64,000 bases of DNA from Lycorma delicatula (GCF_047948215.1 NC_134456.1:197172034-197236033); one strand, 5' to 3'; positions 24,194-36,211 are shown, counted from the first letter of the stretch. Notes: generated by a model from the letters alone, not told the origin. Made by a program: numbers and translations.

Positions 24194-25121
24194 ACCTATT
24201 ACATTAACTGGAGGCCAGTTACAATACCTTGTAATATGGATAGCATTAAAAATTTGCCTGTAGTCATTGCCACTTCAAATTCCTTTGAAATGACAATCAA
24301 ATTCAACAAAATGTTTGGGTAGTTAAAGCAACAAAAAAATTAGCCTTTTGATTCACTGTCTCTTTGAGAATTCTTTAATTTTAATTTAAAAAAAAAGAAA
24401 TTATAAAATTTAATTTTAATAATTAACATAAGGATTGCAGGTTTAAAGAACTGCAACAAAATTTTATCTGGGAATTCACTATAAAGTGTATTTAAATTGA
24501 CTAACTACACTGACCTAGCCACAATTGTAATGTACTATGATTAGATTATCTCATAACAATAAAATAACTTTGCAGATATTTATGAATTATACAAAATAAA
24601 GATTTGTGAAATATTCATGGCAAAATTGTAATTAATTTGAATTAACACAATTTAAATGACTCGTTTACTTTCTTATTTGAGAAAAAAAAATCCATTCAAA
24701 AATTGTTCTATTTATTTCCTCAATCTACATTGTTTCATGAAATCTTAAAAATATATTAGAATTCTGCTTATAAAAATATAAGCCTAAAAATTGAATTTTT
24801 TTTTTTTGTTAATTTAGAAACCTCTGTAGGATTACAGTTATTTTTGTATTATTTAACCCTAACTTCCTTAATAATTCCTGATCACTCTTAGTCAGGGGTG
24901 TAGTTTTTTTAAACTTACCTTTGCCAAGGATTTAATTCTCATGATGACATTTGAATTTTATCAAATTAACGTTAAGTGTTATTAAAAAATAAAGTTCTTC
25001 AATCAAATTCTTCATAAGTAACTTTATTTTTTCTCAGATTGCCAACAAAATTCATGAATTATTCAATTATAATCATTAAATCATCTCGGTAATCTCTATA
25101 CAAAATATTTACTATATTTTT

Positions 25122-25774
25122 TTTTTTTTTTTTTTTAACTGAATTTTTACGGGCATCGACTGCTAAGGTCATTAGCCCTCGTCACATTCTTTAAAAGAAA
25201 TTATTATCTCCATCAGGATCGTCATATGTAAGGGTGTAAAGGGCCCTTACATTTTATTTAAAAACACAAACTTCACAATAAACATTAAAACATAAAAGAC
25301 AAGGACAATCACAAACACTTACGGGGTGTAAAGGGACCCAATATTAAAATTTGAGATAGGTTCTCAAAAGACCATGAAATTAAAATTAAAATTAGTCTTA
25401 TCAATACCATATCTTTCTTTCTTCTACGAAGTCTCATTTATAGTTTACTTAAGCACCCTCGGGGCGACCAGAACCGCCGTTGAGCAGTATATCAGTCGTG
25501 CCAGGGTGCCGTGGCAGTTGAATCCTTCTTATATCAGGCCATAGGCATGCACGGCGTACACCCATAGCCTCGCGCCCTCAATTCACCCTTGAGGGTCCCC
25601 CATGCCATCATCGGACACACCCCGACTCACTGCTCTTGAATGCAGGTGAGCCAAAATGGCCTAGGCAAGAGGGCTACCTCCCGTCACTATACGTGTCACG
25701 CTTCGAGACTCCCTTATATGTATATATAAAACTACCGCTTAGAGTATCTTTTACCACAGCTTTAAACTTCCATT
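25122..25774 (-). other. 3' UTR and poly(A) tail of the LINE
   Basis: The region between the stop of the RNase H frame and the poly-T run is non-coding and locally GC-rich around 25440-25690, with CG-rich words. It is the RNA end that the element's own RT would recognise in this type of LINE (general family knowledge, not shown here). Confidence 0.7.
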
Positions 25775-28433
25775 TTATAGACTTTTAAGAAGTCCACTGG
25801 CATGTAAAAATGCAACTATATTTTCTTCATTTCCATTATCCAGATCAGCACTAATATTATTTGTAAGACGGAACCTCTTTCTGAGGTCCTCATATATGGT
25901 ACACTCTTCTATTAGATGCTTGATTGTCAGTGTTTTATTACAAACACCGCACATTGGTCTCACTTCGCCGGTTAACAAATATAAATTTGTTAATCGCGTG
26001 TGACCGATTCTAAGTCTGGTCACCGCTACTTGTTCACGGCGAGTCAACTTAAAGTCGCTTTTCCATTTATAAGGAGAAGTTTTAACTGAGTTTAATTTTG
26101 TATTTAAACTCCTCCATTCAGCGTTCCACTTGTTTTTTACTATGTTTGTTAGACGGTTTTTAACATCTGCCACTCTTACAGGAAATGCATCCAAATCATC
26201 GCAGAGTGTTGCCTTTCTGGCAGCTTCGTCTGCGATTTCATTACCTGTAATACCAGCATGCCCCGGAGTCCATACAAAAACGCATCGCTGTCCTCGTTGT
26301 TTTAGTACGTATAAAATGGACAGGATGTTTGCAATTAGGACATCCTTAATGTTCTTGTTCCGAATTGCAACGAGTGCACTTAATGAATCGGAACATATTA
26401 GCACTCTCTCTTCGCAATAGTGTTCAGTGTAGCGAAGAACTTGCTGAATTGGAGTGAGTTCTGCCGTGTAGACACTGGCCACATCTGGCAGTCTCCAAAA
26501 GTGGGCTTCTTCATTTACATATATCGAGCATCCAACACCATTTAGAACCGTTTTAGAACCGTCAGTATAAATTCTAATATGTTCTTCGTAATTACTGACG
26601 GTTGCCAAAAATTCCTGCTGGATGATCACTGCTGGTTTCTTTTTTATTTCTCCTTGAGAGAGATCCAAACTTGTATTTACCGCTGGCAAGAGCCATGGCG
26701 GTATTTCTCTAGTAGAAATTGCTACAGTCTCTGGTATAGCAATTTCATATTTTCTTCTTAATTCGTGGTACCTAATTCCGGCTGGTCTGGAATAGGTAGC
26801 ACGACGTTCGTATAATGCAGCCATGGGATGAATCGTAAACAATTTATTATTTATATGAGCAGGGAAAGCCCATATATTTGCTGCATATCTTAACAAGAGG
26901 ATCTCTCTTCTATAATGTAGTGGCATTATTCCGGCTTCAGACATCAGACTAGCCGCCGGACTTGTGCGGAAAGCACCTGTTGCATATCTTATTCCGCTAT
27001 TATGAACTACGTCTAACTTTCTTAAGTGCGACTTTCTAGCGGATGAATATACGATACATCCGTAGTCTAGTTTAGATTGAACCAATGCTTTATACAGTCT
27101 CAATAATGTCTCTTTTTCTGAGACCCAATTTAAGTTCGATAAACATTTTATAATGTTTAGGGCTCTTTTGCATCTATCACTCAAGTCCTGTATATGTAAT
27201 CCCCATGTAAGGGATTTATCCAATACTAGTCCTAAATACTTTATGCTGTCTTTATATTGTATTGGATTATCATCAATTGTCAACGCCGGACTTTGATGAG
27301 GAATTCTCTTCCTACAAAAGTGTACACAGCACGTTTTTTCTGGTGAGAATTGGAATCCGTTATTCCTTGCAACTTCATTTAGAGCATTGATCGCTCGTTG
27401 CAATTTGTACCTCACCATAGCAGTCTTGTTGCTGGCATATACGATTGCCAGATCATCAACATAGACGCTTTTGCTGATTTCTACTGGAATGGCTAATATC
27501 AATTTAGTAATGGCAATGGTAAACAAGGTACCGCTCAACGGCGAACCTTGCGGTATGCCATTTTCCAATATTCTTCACATGAATATTCATTTTTGACGCA
27601 TACTTGGAAGGTACGGTCATTCATGTAGTTGCTGAGCAGTATAGGCAGATTGCCACGAATGCCCCATTCATGTAACTGGAGCATTATACCATGACGCCAG
27701 GTCATATCGAAAGCCTTCTGAAGATCAAAGAAGACTCCGACACAATGTTTCCTTGTAATAAAGCTGTTATATATAATGTCCTCTAAGCTGATCATTTGAT
27801 CAGTGGTAGAATGGTATTGTCGAAAACCTGCTTGATACGGTGGTATCAGGTTTTCTTTTTCCAAAACCCAGACGAGTCGATTATTAATCATTTTTTCCAA
27901 TATTTTCCCCATAGCACACGTCAAAGAAATAGGACGGTAGCTATTGGGGTCTGTTAAATTTTTATTTTTCTTTGGTACTTTAATAACATGAGCTTTTTTC
28001 CACTGCTGCGGGTACGTTCCATCCCGCCATATTTTATTATAAAGTTCTAATAATCTACACTTTGCAGTGGTATTCAGCTGCCTGATCATATTATAGTGGA
28101 TTTCATCCGGACCAGCAGCTGTGTTACCTGCTTTTTCCAACGCTTTCGCGAATTCTTCCATTTTAAATGGTACATTATATGAGTAATTATACTCAGTTCT
28201 AAAATTTAGTAGACCTTCGAGTTCTTCTTTTTTGGTTCGAAAACCTTCCTCGTAGTTGGCCGTTTTTCTGGCCTTTTCGAAATGATTGGATAACAGCTCT
28301 GCAATTTCATATGGAGTATCTTTTATTTCATCTTCATCTTGAAGGCTAGTTATGGGAGCAAAATCATTACGCCCACAAATCGCCTTCACTTTCCTCCAAA
28401 CATCTGATGCAGTAGTAGTTTTGTCGAGTAAAA
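25775..28433 (-). pseudogene. LINE ORF2: reverse transcriptase and RNase H, one frameshift
   Basis: The product copies element RNA into DNA and degrades the RNA strand. The upstream part (28433 to about 27560) starts with ASDVWRKVKAICG. It has the RT fingers (TAAGPDEI, NSYRPISLTCAMGKILEKMI) and the QAGFRQYHSTTDQ and DLQKAFD blocks, the latter holding the first catalytic Asp. Near 27555-27570 the frame shifts by one base. The second frame then gives NGIPQGSPLSGTLF and YVDDLAIVYA with the catalytic Asp pair. RNase H follows with its full catalytic set: YTDGSK, YTAELTPI, CSDSLSAL and HAGITGNEIADEA. The C-terminus has a CGVCNKTLTIKHLIEEC zinc-like motif. RNase H places it in the I group (I, Outcast, Nimbus, LOA or R1 relatives). 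One frameshift is the only damage seen, so the insertion is fairly young. Confidence 0.9.
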
Positions 28434-28444
28434 ACTATATTTTT

Positions 28445-30083
28445 ATTTTTTACAATAGATTTATTATTACTATTTTAAGATTCAATTTTTAGCAGAGACC
28501 TTGCATATTTATCCTATTATTAATAAAAAAATGACTGTAACTGATTGTGCGAGTACAATGAGCAAATACGGAAAAGTTAATTAATAAATAAATATACATG
28601 ATTACAATTGTAATGGCTCAATGACATCATAACACAATCTAATGCATTCTTCTCACAATTTAAAAAAATGTAAACTACAGTTTAAAGTTCCTAACAGAAT
28701 ATGAACACAAAAATCAATTAACTTCCTTGCTCTGACCATATCTAAATCAGAACACCTAACTGTCACATTTACGTTCATCTCTATTCAACCAACACACAAA
28801 TATACATCTTTATCACACATTAACACTCACACCCTTACCAAGTTACAATTACAGAAGGACTCTTATAATATATGATTGAGGTTAATGACTACTCTGCAGA
28901 ATTCATACAGAATGCGTAAAATACAAAACAAAATCAAAATTGTTGCTAGCCGCTAAATAATGATATTATACATAGCATTAGCATTCATAATTAACAATTT
29001 TACAAAATTGTCAACATTCTCACAAGAGAAGGTTACCACCCTCAAAAGAAGGTTTCACAACCACAAACAAAATATTCAAAATCATACAGCAAACTAACAA
29101 AACTCACACCAACACTACAGGTATTAATAAATACAAGAAGTACACATTAATATCAAATTATTGCATTAAATATCCACAGACAGGTTTTATTTTTATTCAC
29201 CTACAAGATATGTACAAGCATTAAACAAAACAGAGTAAATCTTCATAAATCAACATATAGAAATAGCACAAAGGCTGTCCAATCAGTCCATGAATGGACA
29301 ACATCAAAATCTTAACATATTGTACAATATTAAATTCACACACAAATTTGGTAAAAACAATTAAATAAACAGGCTCATCATCGATGAAATATATAATTTG
29401 ACCATATGCTAGAGGTTTCCTAACTACTGTAAGGTTATAATTAACAAGTATACCACCAAAAACTCTATTGATGAAAGAGCTTCATAAGTAATTAGCGCTT
29501 CCTAGTGCAATTCCCACATAATTTGAACCTGAGCTATTAATAATCTTTTTATTAAGAATGAATATACTTTACTCATTACATTAGTTTTGTTGATCTTTTA
29601 CAAGGGATGTGTTTTATTTTTATGATTACCTTTACTTTAAGTATTGGTTTGCGTTTTGCATTTGACAAGCCTTTTGCAACTTTACATTCTCTAAGGGTTT
29701 TATTATTAATGTGCTTATTTCTAATGTTTTTTTCTCCCAACTGCCAAAGAGTCAGTGATACATATTGGTAAATGATACATATTGTCCTCAAGTCATAACA
29801 TTTTATCCAGATACATCTGCTTTTATCCATTTATATCCCATCAACTGTTAGATTTAAACTGTTAGACCGTGGCTGGGTCCAATGTTTTAAACATATGTCA
29901 ACATTTCCATTTTTAAATTGATTTAACCTCATTGTAACCATTTATTTTTTGATTTTATCTGTGTATCTGAATGCATCTAATTTTACATTTAATGGCAATG
30001 AAACATGTTTTCTATTTGAAGTCGTTTTATATTAAATATGTAAATAATCACTGAAAAAACCTTCATTTTACAACAGGATATTA
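28445..30083. other. AT-rich sequence without recognisable gene
   Basis: No motif-bearing frame. The 84-codon Lys-rich minus frame at 29576-29830 has no recognisable domain. CA-rich plus-strand composition at 28700-29160 is the only texture seen. Confidence 0.4.
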
Positions 30084-30098
30084 GGGGGGGGGGGGGGG
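30084..30098. repeat. Homopolymer run of 15 G
   Basis: Fifteen consecutive G in AT-rich DNA. It lies just beyond the C-terminal side of the capsid-like gene remnant. The exact length may be a sequencing or assembly estimate. Confidence 0.9.
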
Positions 30099-30209
30099 CT
30101 ACAACAAAACAAAGGACCTACTAGAAGTAAATAACCTTTTTTTTTCTTTTTTCCATATGAATGTTTGTTACATCCTTTATTGCCTCATTCTCAGCAATGT
30201 CAACCGCTT

Positions 30210-31390
30210 ACACTATCGTTTTAACTACAACAGACAACGGAGTATATTGCATCGTACAATCGGTAATTATTAGACAGTAATCTGCAGTTCAGTTGGAGAT
30301 ATTCGATGAAGACTAATTCGATCTGTACGTCTGCAGTACCCACCTTTAACAAATCATTCTGCTTCAAGCAGTCGGATACGAATAAAGGTGCGAATTTTAT
30401 AAAGTTGCATATGCCGATTAAATTTCTCCCTAACTATTTTTCATAATAAGATTTACAAAACCAAACGAACACATTGTACAATAAATTGCTATAGCTCTGC
30501 ATGTTTCTTAGTATAGTATACAGAATTTAAATACAACCTCATATTAATGATGGTGCAATTGTCAAAATTCGAACTGATCTTGTTCGCTAGGTTCTTCCTG
30601 TCCGTTTGGAATTCTACTATGACATAACGCGGCTTTTCCACCTAAGAAGCAGATTTTAATGTCCACACATTATTCTGTGTTCTAGGAATAGATGGACACT
30701 CGTATAGAATCTACCTTCGGAAAGCCACCGTTATAGGTGTTTTGTTTTAAATCCTCCTAAAGAGCGGCAACCGTTGACCGTCTGCGATTTGTAATTAAGA
30801 GATCTTACACACAACTTTATAGAGTGTCAAATTATAATCGGTTTTACCAATCACTAAGTAAACAAAATTACTATGGGAAGAAGACCTTTTAAGCATCAGT
30901 TTTTGTTTTACGTTTAAAAATATTCTCTTGTCTTCTACGAATCCCTTTATTAACGAACTCAAGGACAATGAATCATAAATTCTTCATCTACCGAGGTGTG
31001 TTTCATAGAGCTGACGTCAATTCGATAGACTAGATATAAGTTTGTCGTTTTTCTTAGAGTAAGCAGTGTTTTGTTTTGGTGGTTACATCCCGATTTCTTA
31101 CGTGGTCTACTTAAACCCCAAATTTCATCGAATAGAAAATGAATACAATTGCTGACCGCTTCTGAACTGACATCTACCGCGTTATCTTTACCCAACAATA
31201 TACCCATCACTACCAAATAACTTTCCACCGGATTGTGTAGAGGTCTTGTTGATGAACGGGTATTCATCGTTGTTTAGTGTTGAAAAGACGAATGGCACAT
31301 GAGCGTGGTATTCGTATCTGATGACTGAATCATCCAATATGGCGTTCTTTGTGTCCACGTTACGTATGTAACTAATTTTAAAACTGTAAA
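30210..31390 (-). pseudogene. Decayed capsid-like protein gene of a virus-like or large DNA element
   Basis: Translating the minus strand across frameshifts recovers successive blocks of one protein family of roughly 400 residues. Near 31350 is an IRYEYHAHVPF block with NNDE. Near 31240 comes NPVESYLVV and near 31150 CIHFLFDEI. Near 30670 is VWTLKSAS, and near 30625 VEKPRYVIVEFQTDRKN. Near 30550 is DNCTIINMRLYLNS. Near 30360 is SDCLKQNDLLKVGTADVQIE. I recall such proteins (FLFDEIRYE, EKPRYVI, LYLNS blocks) as recurrent in multi-gene DNA elements of insects and cnidarians, and as candidate jelly-roll capsid proteins; that role is memory plus inference. Several stops and frameshifts show it is dead. 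The companion gene lies just upstream at 31485-31829. Confidence 0.55.
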
Positions 31391-31484
31391 TCCCAACGAC
31401 TTTAGAAAACTTCTGTTTTCTAAATTCTTATATCATCCTCCTCCTTCTCTTTTTTGGTCGATAAACACTTATCACTTAACCCAT

Positions 31485-31829
31485 TTTTAAATTTTATTTT
31501 CGTTTTCTCAGATGCAGACGAGCAGTAACTATTTCATCTTTAAAACTGACTATATCTCCGTCCTGATCTACAATTTGTATCGTGATGTTGTGTCCATCTC
31601 GTATTGATGGAAGATAAATTAGATTGTGTTTATAATTTTATGGCCCGTTCACCGAGCTAACGGAAATCGGATCGGCAGAGGTGTGGTATTTATACGGATC
31701 TAAAACGACCGAGTCGAAGCCTAATATCGATCGGATTGTGTTCCGTCGCGTAAAATCGACTTTTAAAGAACAGTACAGTGTACACCTCATAGTTTTCTTA
31801 TCGTAAAAGATACAGGCGGCTCTGATCAT
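31485..31829 (-). pseudogene. Decayed companion gene of the virus-like block
   Basis: A 63-codon minus frame (31829 to 31638) contains IRSILGFDSVVLDPYKYH. After a frameshift near 31640 the C-terminus follows, with LIYLPSIRDGH, IQIVDQDGDIVSFKDE and VTARLHLRKRK, then a stop near 31485. The ending (LIYLP, then DQDG, then RLHL) is one I recall from short proteins found beside the capsid-like family described at 30210-31390. Same strand and spacing of about 100 bases support a gene block. Function is unknown to me. The frameshift makes it a pseudogene. Confidence 0.5.
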
Positions 31830-32039
31830 ATTTTATACGTTTCATTATACGCCGATTTCTGTTTTTTAGCTTGATATTTCAAAATCACTCACTATTCCAT
31901 ATTTGCAATCTGGAAGTAACAGCACTTTCAGAAAATTGTTTCTTCCAACTCGTTAATATACAGCTCATCCGAATTTTCTATTCAAAGCAATTATTTAAAC
32001 AGATTATAACTTTTAAGCAATAATATCCTGTTTAAACCT

Positions 32040-32470
32040 TACATTCAATAACCGGAAGTAGCCGATTAAAATCATTTACAATCCATTTTACCCAGTTATA
32101 GCCGATTGTATGCAGATATCCGGTTTAACCCGTTTATATCCAGTTTTAATTTATTTTTCTAGTAGTATCTGGTCTAATAGGTTGTGTCCGGTTTTAAACT
32201 CTAACACCAAGATAAAACTGATTACATTCTGGTTTTATACAGTTTAAACCATTTGTATTTACTATAAAGTGTTTTTTTTTCTTAACCTTATTACTTATAT
32301 TACATTTTACCCTAGTATTTCTGGTATTAACAGGTATTTTATACACGTACCTTGCATTTTTAACAGTTACAACCCGGTTTTATTCGTTTATATCTTTTTT
32401 AAACCGGTTGTATCTGGCTTTAGTCAGTTCTATTTCAATCATTTACAAGTAGTTATATTTTGTAACAATC
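32040..32470. repeat. Degenerate short tandem repeats with a CCGGTTTTAA core
   Basis: Many variants of a roughly 17-20-base unit like GTATC(C/T)GGTTTTAAC(C)NGTT recur: near 32075, 32110, 32135, 32170, 32190, 32230, 32370 and 32400. The units are strongly diverged. The plus frame 32269-32619 runs through this tract and is not regarded as a gene. Confidence 0.5.
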
Positions 32471-32562
32471 ATTTACATGCGTATCTAACCGCTATGTTCG
32501 GTCGTAAACATTTTTCGTCTGACTTAATTCGACGTAAGAGCTTAAAACGGATATATATAGTG

Positions 32563-32620
32563 TTTCTAAAATGGTGGACTGGCTATATTTTTTCGGATTC
32601 TTCTTGTAAAACTAAATAAA
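32563..32620 (+). repeat. Terminus-like sequence shared with 18286-18340
   Basis: GTGTTTCTAAAATGGTGG followed by CTATA(T)TTTTTC(G/A)GATTCT(T/A)CTTGTAAAA is common to both places. At 18286 a transposase remnant follows, so this is likely the end of the same Tc1/mariner-like family. No transposase is seen here; 32620-33227 is AT-rich with a patch AAAATGGCGGCCATG (about 32804) and no gene. Confidence 0.5.
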
Positions 32621-33227
32621 AAATATCCGTAGAAAAAATGGCAATTTCTCCTTCTTTCTCCATCTATCCGCCATTTTTTTTATTTTTATATAATTTATAT
32701 CTCAAGTTCGGGTAGACCAATCACATTAATATTTGATAAGCATCTTGGTAATACAATTTTAAAATTAGCAAAAAATCAGGACTTAAATACCTTCGCAAAT
32801 TACAAAATGGCGGCCATGTTTATTTTTAAATCTGTTATATCTCCATAAATATTAGTTTTAACAAAATCTATGTTATTTACTAAAATATTAAGCCTTTTAT
32901 TTTGAACAAAATGGCATTTTATTTTTTTTTAAATCGGTTAATAAATAATCGAGTTATGGCAGAAAAAAATGTTTTAATTATGTGTCCGTTTTCATATCCT
33001 CCACTTTACATTCAATACGATGAAATATTGGTTTTATTTCTTGCTAATTCTAGCATTGTAAATTAGTATCAAATTAAACAATAATTTTCTCACAATAATA
33101 GACTTAATAATTATGACACAAAATTACATCTTTTTCTCCCATAACTCCACTATTTGTTAATCGACTTAACAAATAAGCGAGATAACATGAAGTTATTAAT
33201 TTTGCATAAAGGATAATACTTCGTTGT

Positions 33228-33436
33228 AGACTTCAATATCACGGACTTGAATACTAGATCGTGGATACCGGTGTTCTTTGGTGGTTGGGTTTCAATTAAC
33301 CACACATCTCAGGTATGGTCGAACTGAGAATGTACAAGACTACACTTCATTCACACTCATACATATCATCCTCTGAAGTATTATCTAAACGGTAGTTACC
33401 GGAGGCTAAACAGGAAAAAAAGAAGACTTCAATATC
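33228..33436 (+). mobile_element. SINE copy 2, 5'-truncated, perfect TSD
   Basis: Body 33241-33423. It lacks the tRNA-like head and starts at the ACGGACTTGAATACTAGATC block, but ends normally in an A-rich tail. A perfect 13-base target-site duplication, AGACTTCAATATC, flanks it at 33228-33240 and 33424-33436. The truncated start lies exactly at the duplication, so truncation happened during insertion. Confidence 0.9.
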
Positions 33437-33689
33437 TAGCAAATATTCAGACTGGTTTCAATATTACTTATTGTCTGAAATTGACAAGTAAGGCTAATGA
33501 AAATTTTAGGAAACTTATCTGTATTGTGATTACGATGAGTTTTCAAAGTTAATAAAAAAAAAAATAATAAAGTACTTGATTAGAGTAACAGAAGAGCTTA
33601 GACTATGAAAAAATTTTATTTTCAATATCCTGCCTGATTGTATAAATAAATTTAATACTGCTTCCCTAATTATTTATGAGGTAATTTCT

Positions 33690-34860
33690 GATCTTGCCAG
33701 TTTGATATTGTTGTTAGGTATCTTTTAAAGATGATTACTTCAGAGGTGACGACTTTAACTTGCCTGTTGTCAAGATTGATTAGTTCCGTGCAGCTACTAG
33801 GGACTTAGACCAGCCCAGGATGTGGGTTTGGATGGTAATCCTCAATTATTACTAAAGGTATTGCTAATTTCACACCTATCTTAATATCTAGTTTCAATTA
33901 GAGTTTAATCATTGATGATTTCCCTCCAGTCTGGAAACAAGCTGCTGATAGTTATTCCCATTCCTAGAGTATAACTTCTGTTTAGTGTATTAACTTCTTT
34001 CTGCTTTTGATGTTTTACCTAAAGTTTTTGAGCATGTCATTTATACAATATGTTCAATTATCTCACCTTACCAGCATGATTTTATTATGGACCTTTATAC
34101 TTCCGCCTTTGCAGATAGATATTTTGTTGCTAGTCTTTCAGTTGTAAGCCAAGGTAGGTTTAGCTTTTGATAAAATGCCTCACCATTTGTAGAACAAAAA
34201 TTCCATTCTATTGACTTCAGGAATGAAGCTGTTGTTGATCCAGTGTTGCTTGCAGGAAAAATCATTCTAAGTACATTTTAGTGGGTCCATTTCTAGTAAA
34301 TTTGTATCAGTCAACGGTATTCTGCAGGATTGAAATCCTAGCCTTCTTTTATTTGTAATTTTCATCAGTGATGCTGTAGCAAACACCTGTAATTATAAGT
34401 TGTTTTCAGATGATGTTAAAATTAAATTCTACAATTAAAAACATGTGATCACTGTAAATTTCAAGACATTGAAGACGAACGGTTTCTTGGGTCATTAAAA
34501 ATAAAATGCCATTACATTCTGGAAAAATAATTGTTGGAATCTTCTCATGTAAGACAAATACATTATTTTGAAAATAAAAGTTAGATGCCTAATTTTTACG
34601 AAGGGAAAAAAAGGCTATCAAAGACCTCTCACCATGCTACTTGATTTAAAAAAATTCTTTTAACAGAGCACTTTAGCTTAATTGTTAGCAAAATAAGAAC
34701 CTTTTCTACTAAGTCAACACTTTGAGAATACCAGTAGTTTGCTTTTGCTGAACAAATCACTTATATGGAGTCATCTGGAACTTGCTACAGCAATTTGAAA
34801 CTGAGAAAAAGCTTGCACTGTTAAATTGCTTGAGGTATTTAATGGTACCGATTAAAATAT
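33690..34860 (+). pseudogene. Heavily decayed LINE reverse transcriptase (Jockey/CR1-like)
   Basis: The plus strand carries RT blocks in scattered frames. GLDGNPQ and related sequence lie near 33825. KVFEHVIYTMFNYL lies near 34025. SVNGILQ, in the position of the palm Q-G block, lies near 34310. YKLFSDDVKI, a variant of the F/YADD catalytic box with Ser for Ala, lies near 34400. SHLELATAI lies near 34770, matching the common thumb motif SHLEYA. The order fits Jockey/CR1-group LINEs and differs from the other two RT remnants here. Dense stops and frameshifts make it the oldest of the three. Confidence 0.55.
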
Positions 34861-34869
34861 GATTATAAT

Positions 34870-35938
34870 TTTTTGTATTCCACTAACAATAAAGCATTAA
34901 GCATTACTATTTTTTTATAAGTTCTATTTTATTTTTAGCAGAGCACAGTTTAAATGTTATTAATATTTTTTTTCTACCTGTTTTCCGTTACATGTGATTT
35001 CTGTAATATTTCTAAATTTGGTTAGTGATATAAATAAATACATGTGTATTGCATGTTGCTTTTTAAAATTATAAAACTAATAATTTTTAAACCTCAATCA
35101 GGAACTGAATTATTCCACTAAAAAATAACTAGGTTGAGTAAAATGTTCAACTTCATTTCACAACATTAAGTTTAATAAAAATTAAATAGATGGCTGGATG
35201 AAGTGAGATTCATAAAGTATTAAAATATAATTATCTTAAAAACCATTTTAATACAGAACTGCAGTCTTAGGTGTATATATTTTCATTAAGCAGGGAGTAA
35301 AAAAAATGTTGTCAACAGTACACAAAAAAATCATGCTACATTACTTATACCACAACAATTTTTAGAATACTGTTTTGGAAAGGATATAATTCCCACCAGT
35401 AATTTGTGCACTTTCAATAACTATCAAGATCATTACAGTCAATACTTCAATGTGGTGCAATCAATAAGTTAAAAAAATATTAAATTAACAGATGCGGTGG
35501 AACTTTCAATACAATAAAAAATAAAAATAAAACGAACCAAAATTACTTAATAGTAAATTTATTTTTACATTACGGTTGATAAAATTTACTTACATAGGCA
35601 TAAAATACCTATGAGATAGTAAAATCCCAACATTTTAAGTTTTTAGATATTAGTGCAACATCTTGTAAACTGGAAAAAGTGCTATCTAGTGGTATCATCT
35701 ACATAACATATACACGCACGTGCATATGTACACACACAATTTATCATAATGAACTGTATGGGTAAGACAATAGAAATGATTCTAACCTCTAGGTTAGAAT
35801 TGGACAAATTTAAGTTGTAAAATAAAAAAATATATAAATATGCACATAAATTTCCATACATTCTATTTGAAATTTTGTTGTAAATGATAAAGTTTTTTTT
35901 TTGCATGGCATTACATAACATAAAAGCAACTATGCTTT
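34870..35938. other. AT-rich sequence without recognisable gene
   Basis: No supported coding or RNA feature. The minus frame 35682-35921 has no recognisable domain. Confidence 0.4.
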
Positions 35939-35950
35939 TAATTTTCTTTT

Positions 35951-36211
35951 CTGTTTAGCCTCCAGAACCACCATTAGGTATTACTTCAGAGGATGAATGA
36001 GGATAATGTGTATGAATGTAAATCAAGTGTACTCTTATACAGTCTCAGGTCAACCATTCCTGAGATGTGGTTAACTGAGACCCAACCACCACAGAACACC
36101 GGTATTCACAATCTAGTATTCAACCTTTACTAGGATTACCTTAGAACTCTCGAATTCAAAATCAGGTGTTTTGCAATGACAAATTCACCACTAGACCAAC
36201 CCAGTGGGTCT
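35951..36211 (-). mobile_element. SINE copy 3, minus strand
   Basis: On the minus strand the head reads GGGTTGGTCTAGTGGTGAA with box A, a decayed box B region (GGTAATCC), and then the same body as the other copies. The A-rich tail is represented by TTTTCTTTTCTG on the plus strand. A possible duplication, TAATT(A/T)TCTTT, is present on both sides but merges with the tail, so it is not secure. Confidence 0.85.

Larger units (their letters stand above)
21371..25110. other. AT-rich sequence without recognisable gene
   Basis: Apart from the direct repeat at 23020-23115 and a perfect hairpin at 24162-24193, nothing is supported. A TATTTA-rich simple stretch lies at about 24020-24075. Confidence 0.4.
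25111..28444 (-). mobile_element. 5'-truncated I-clade-like LINE with poly(A) tail and TSD
   Basis: Read on the minus strand, the element starts at 28433 inside the pre-RT linker, runs through RT and RNase H to 25775, has a 3' UTR, and ends in a poly(A) run (poly-T at about 25118-25137 on the plus strand). The 11-base word ACTATATTTTT occurs at both ends (25111-25121 and 28434-28444), consistent with a target-site duplication, though part of it merges with the poly-T. This is a standard product of incomplete target-primed reverse transcription. Flanks are AT-rich, while the body has markedly more GC. Confidence 0.85.

Noticed and set aside
26130..26420. Plus-strand open frame of 96 codons
   Set aside because: Antisense shadow of the RNase H domain of the minus-strand LINE.
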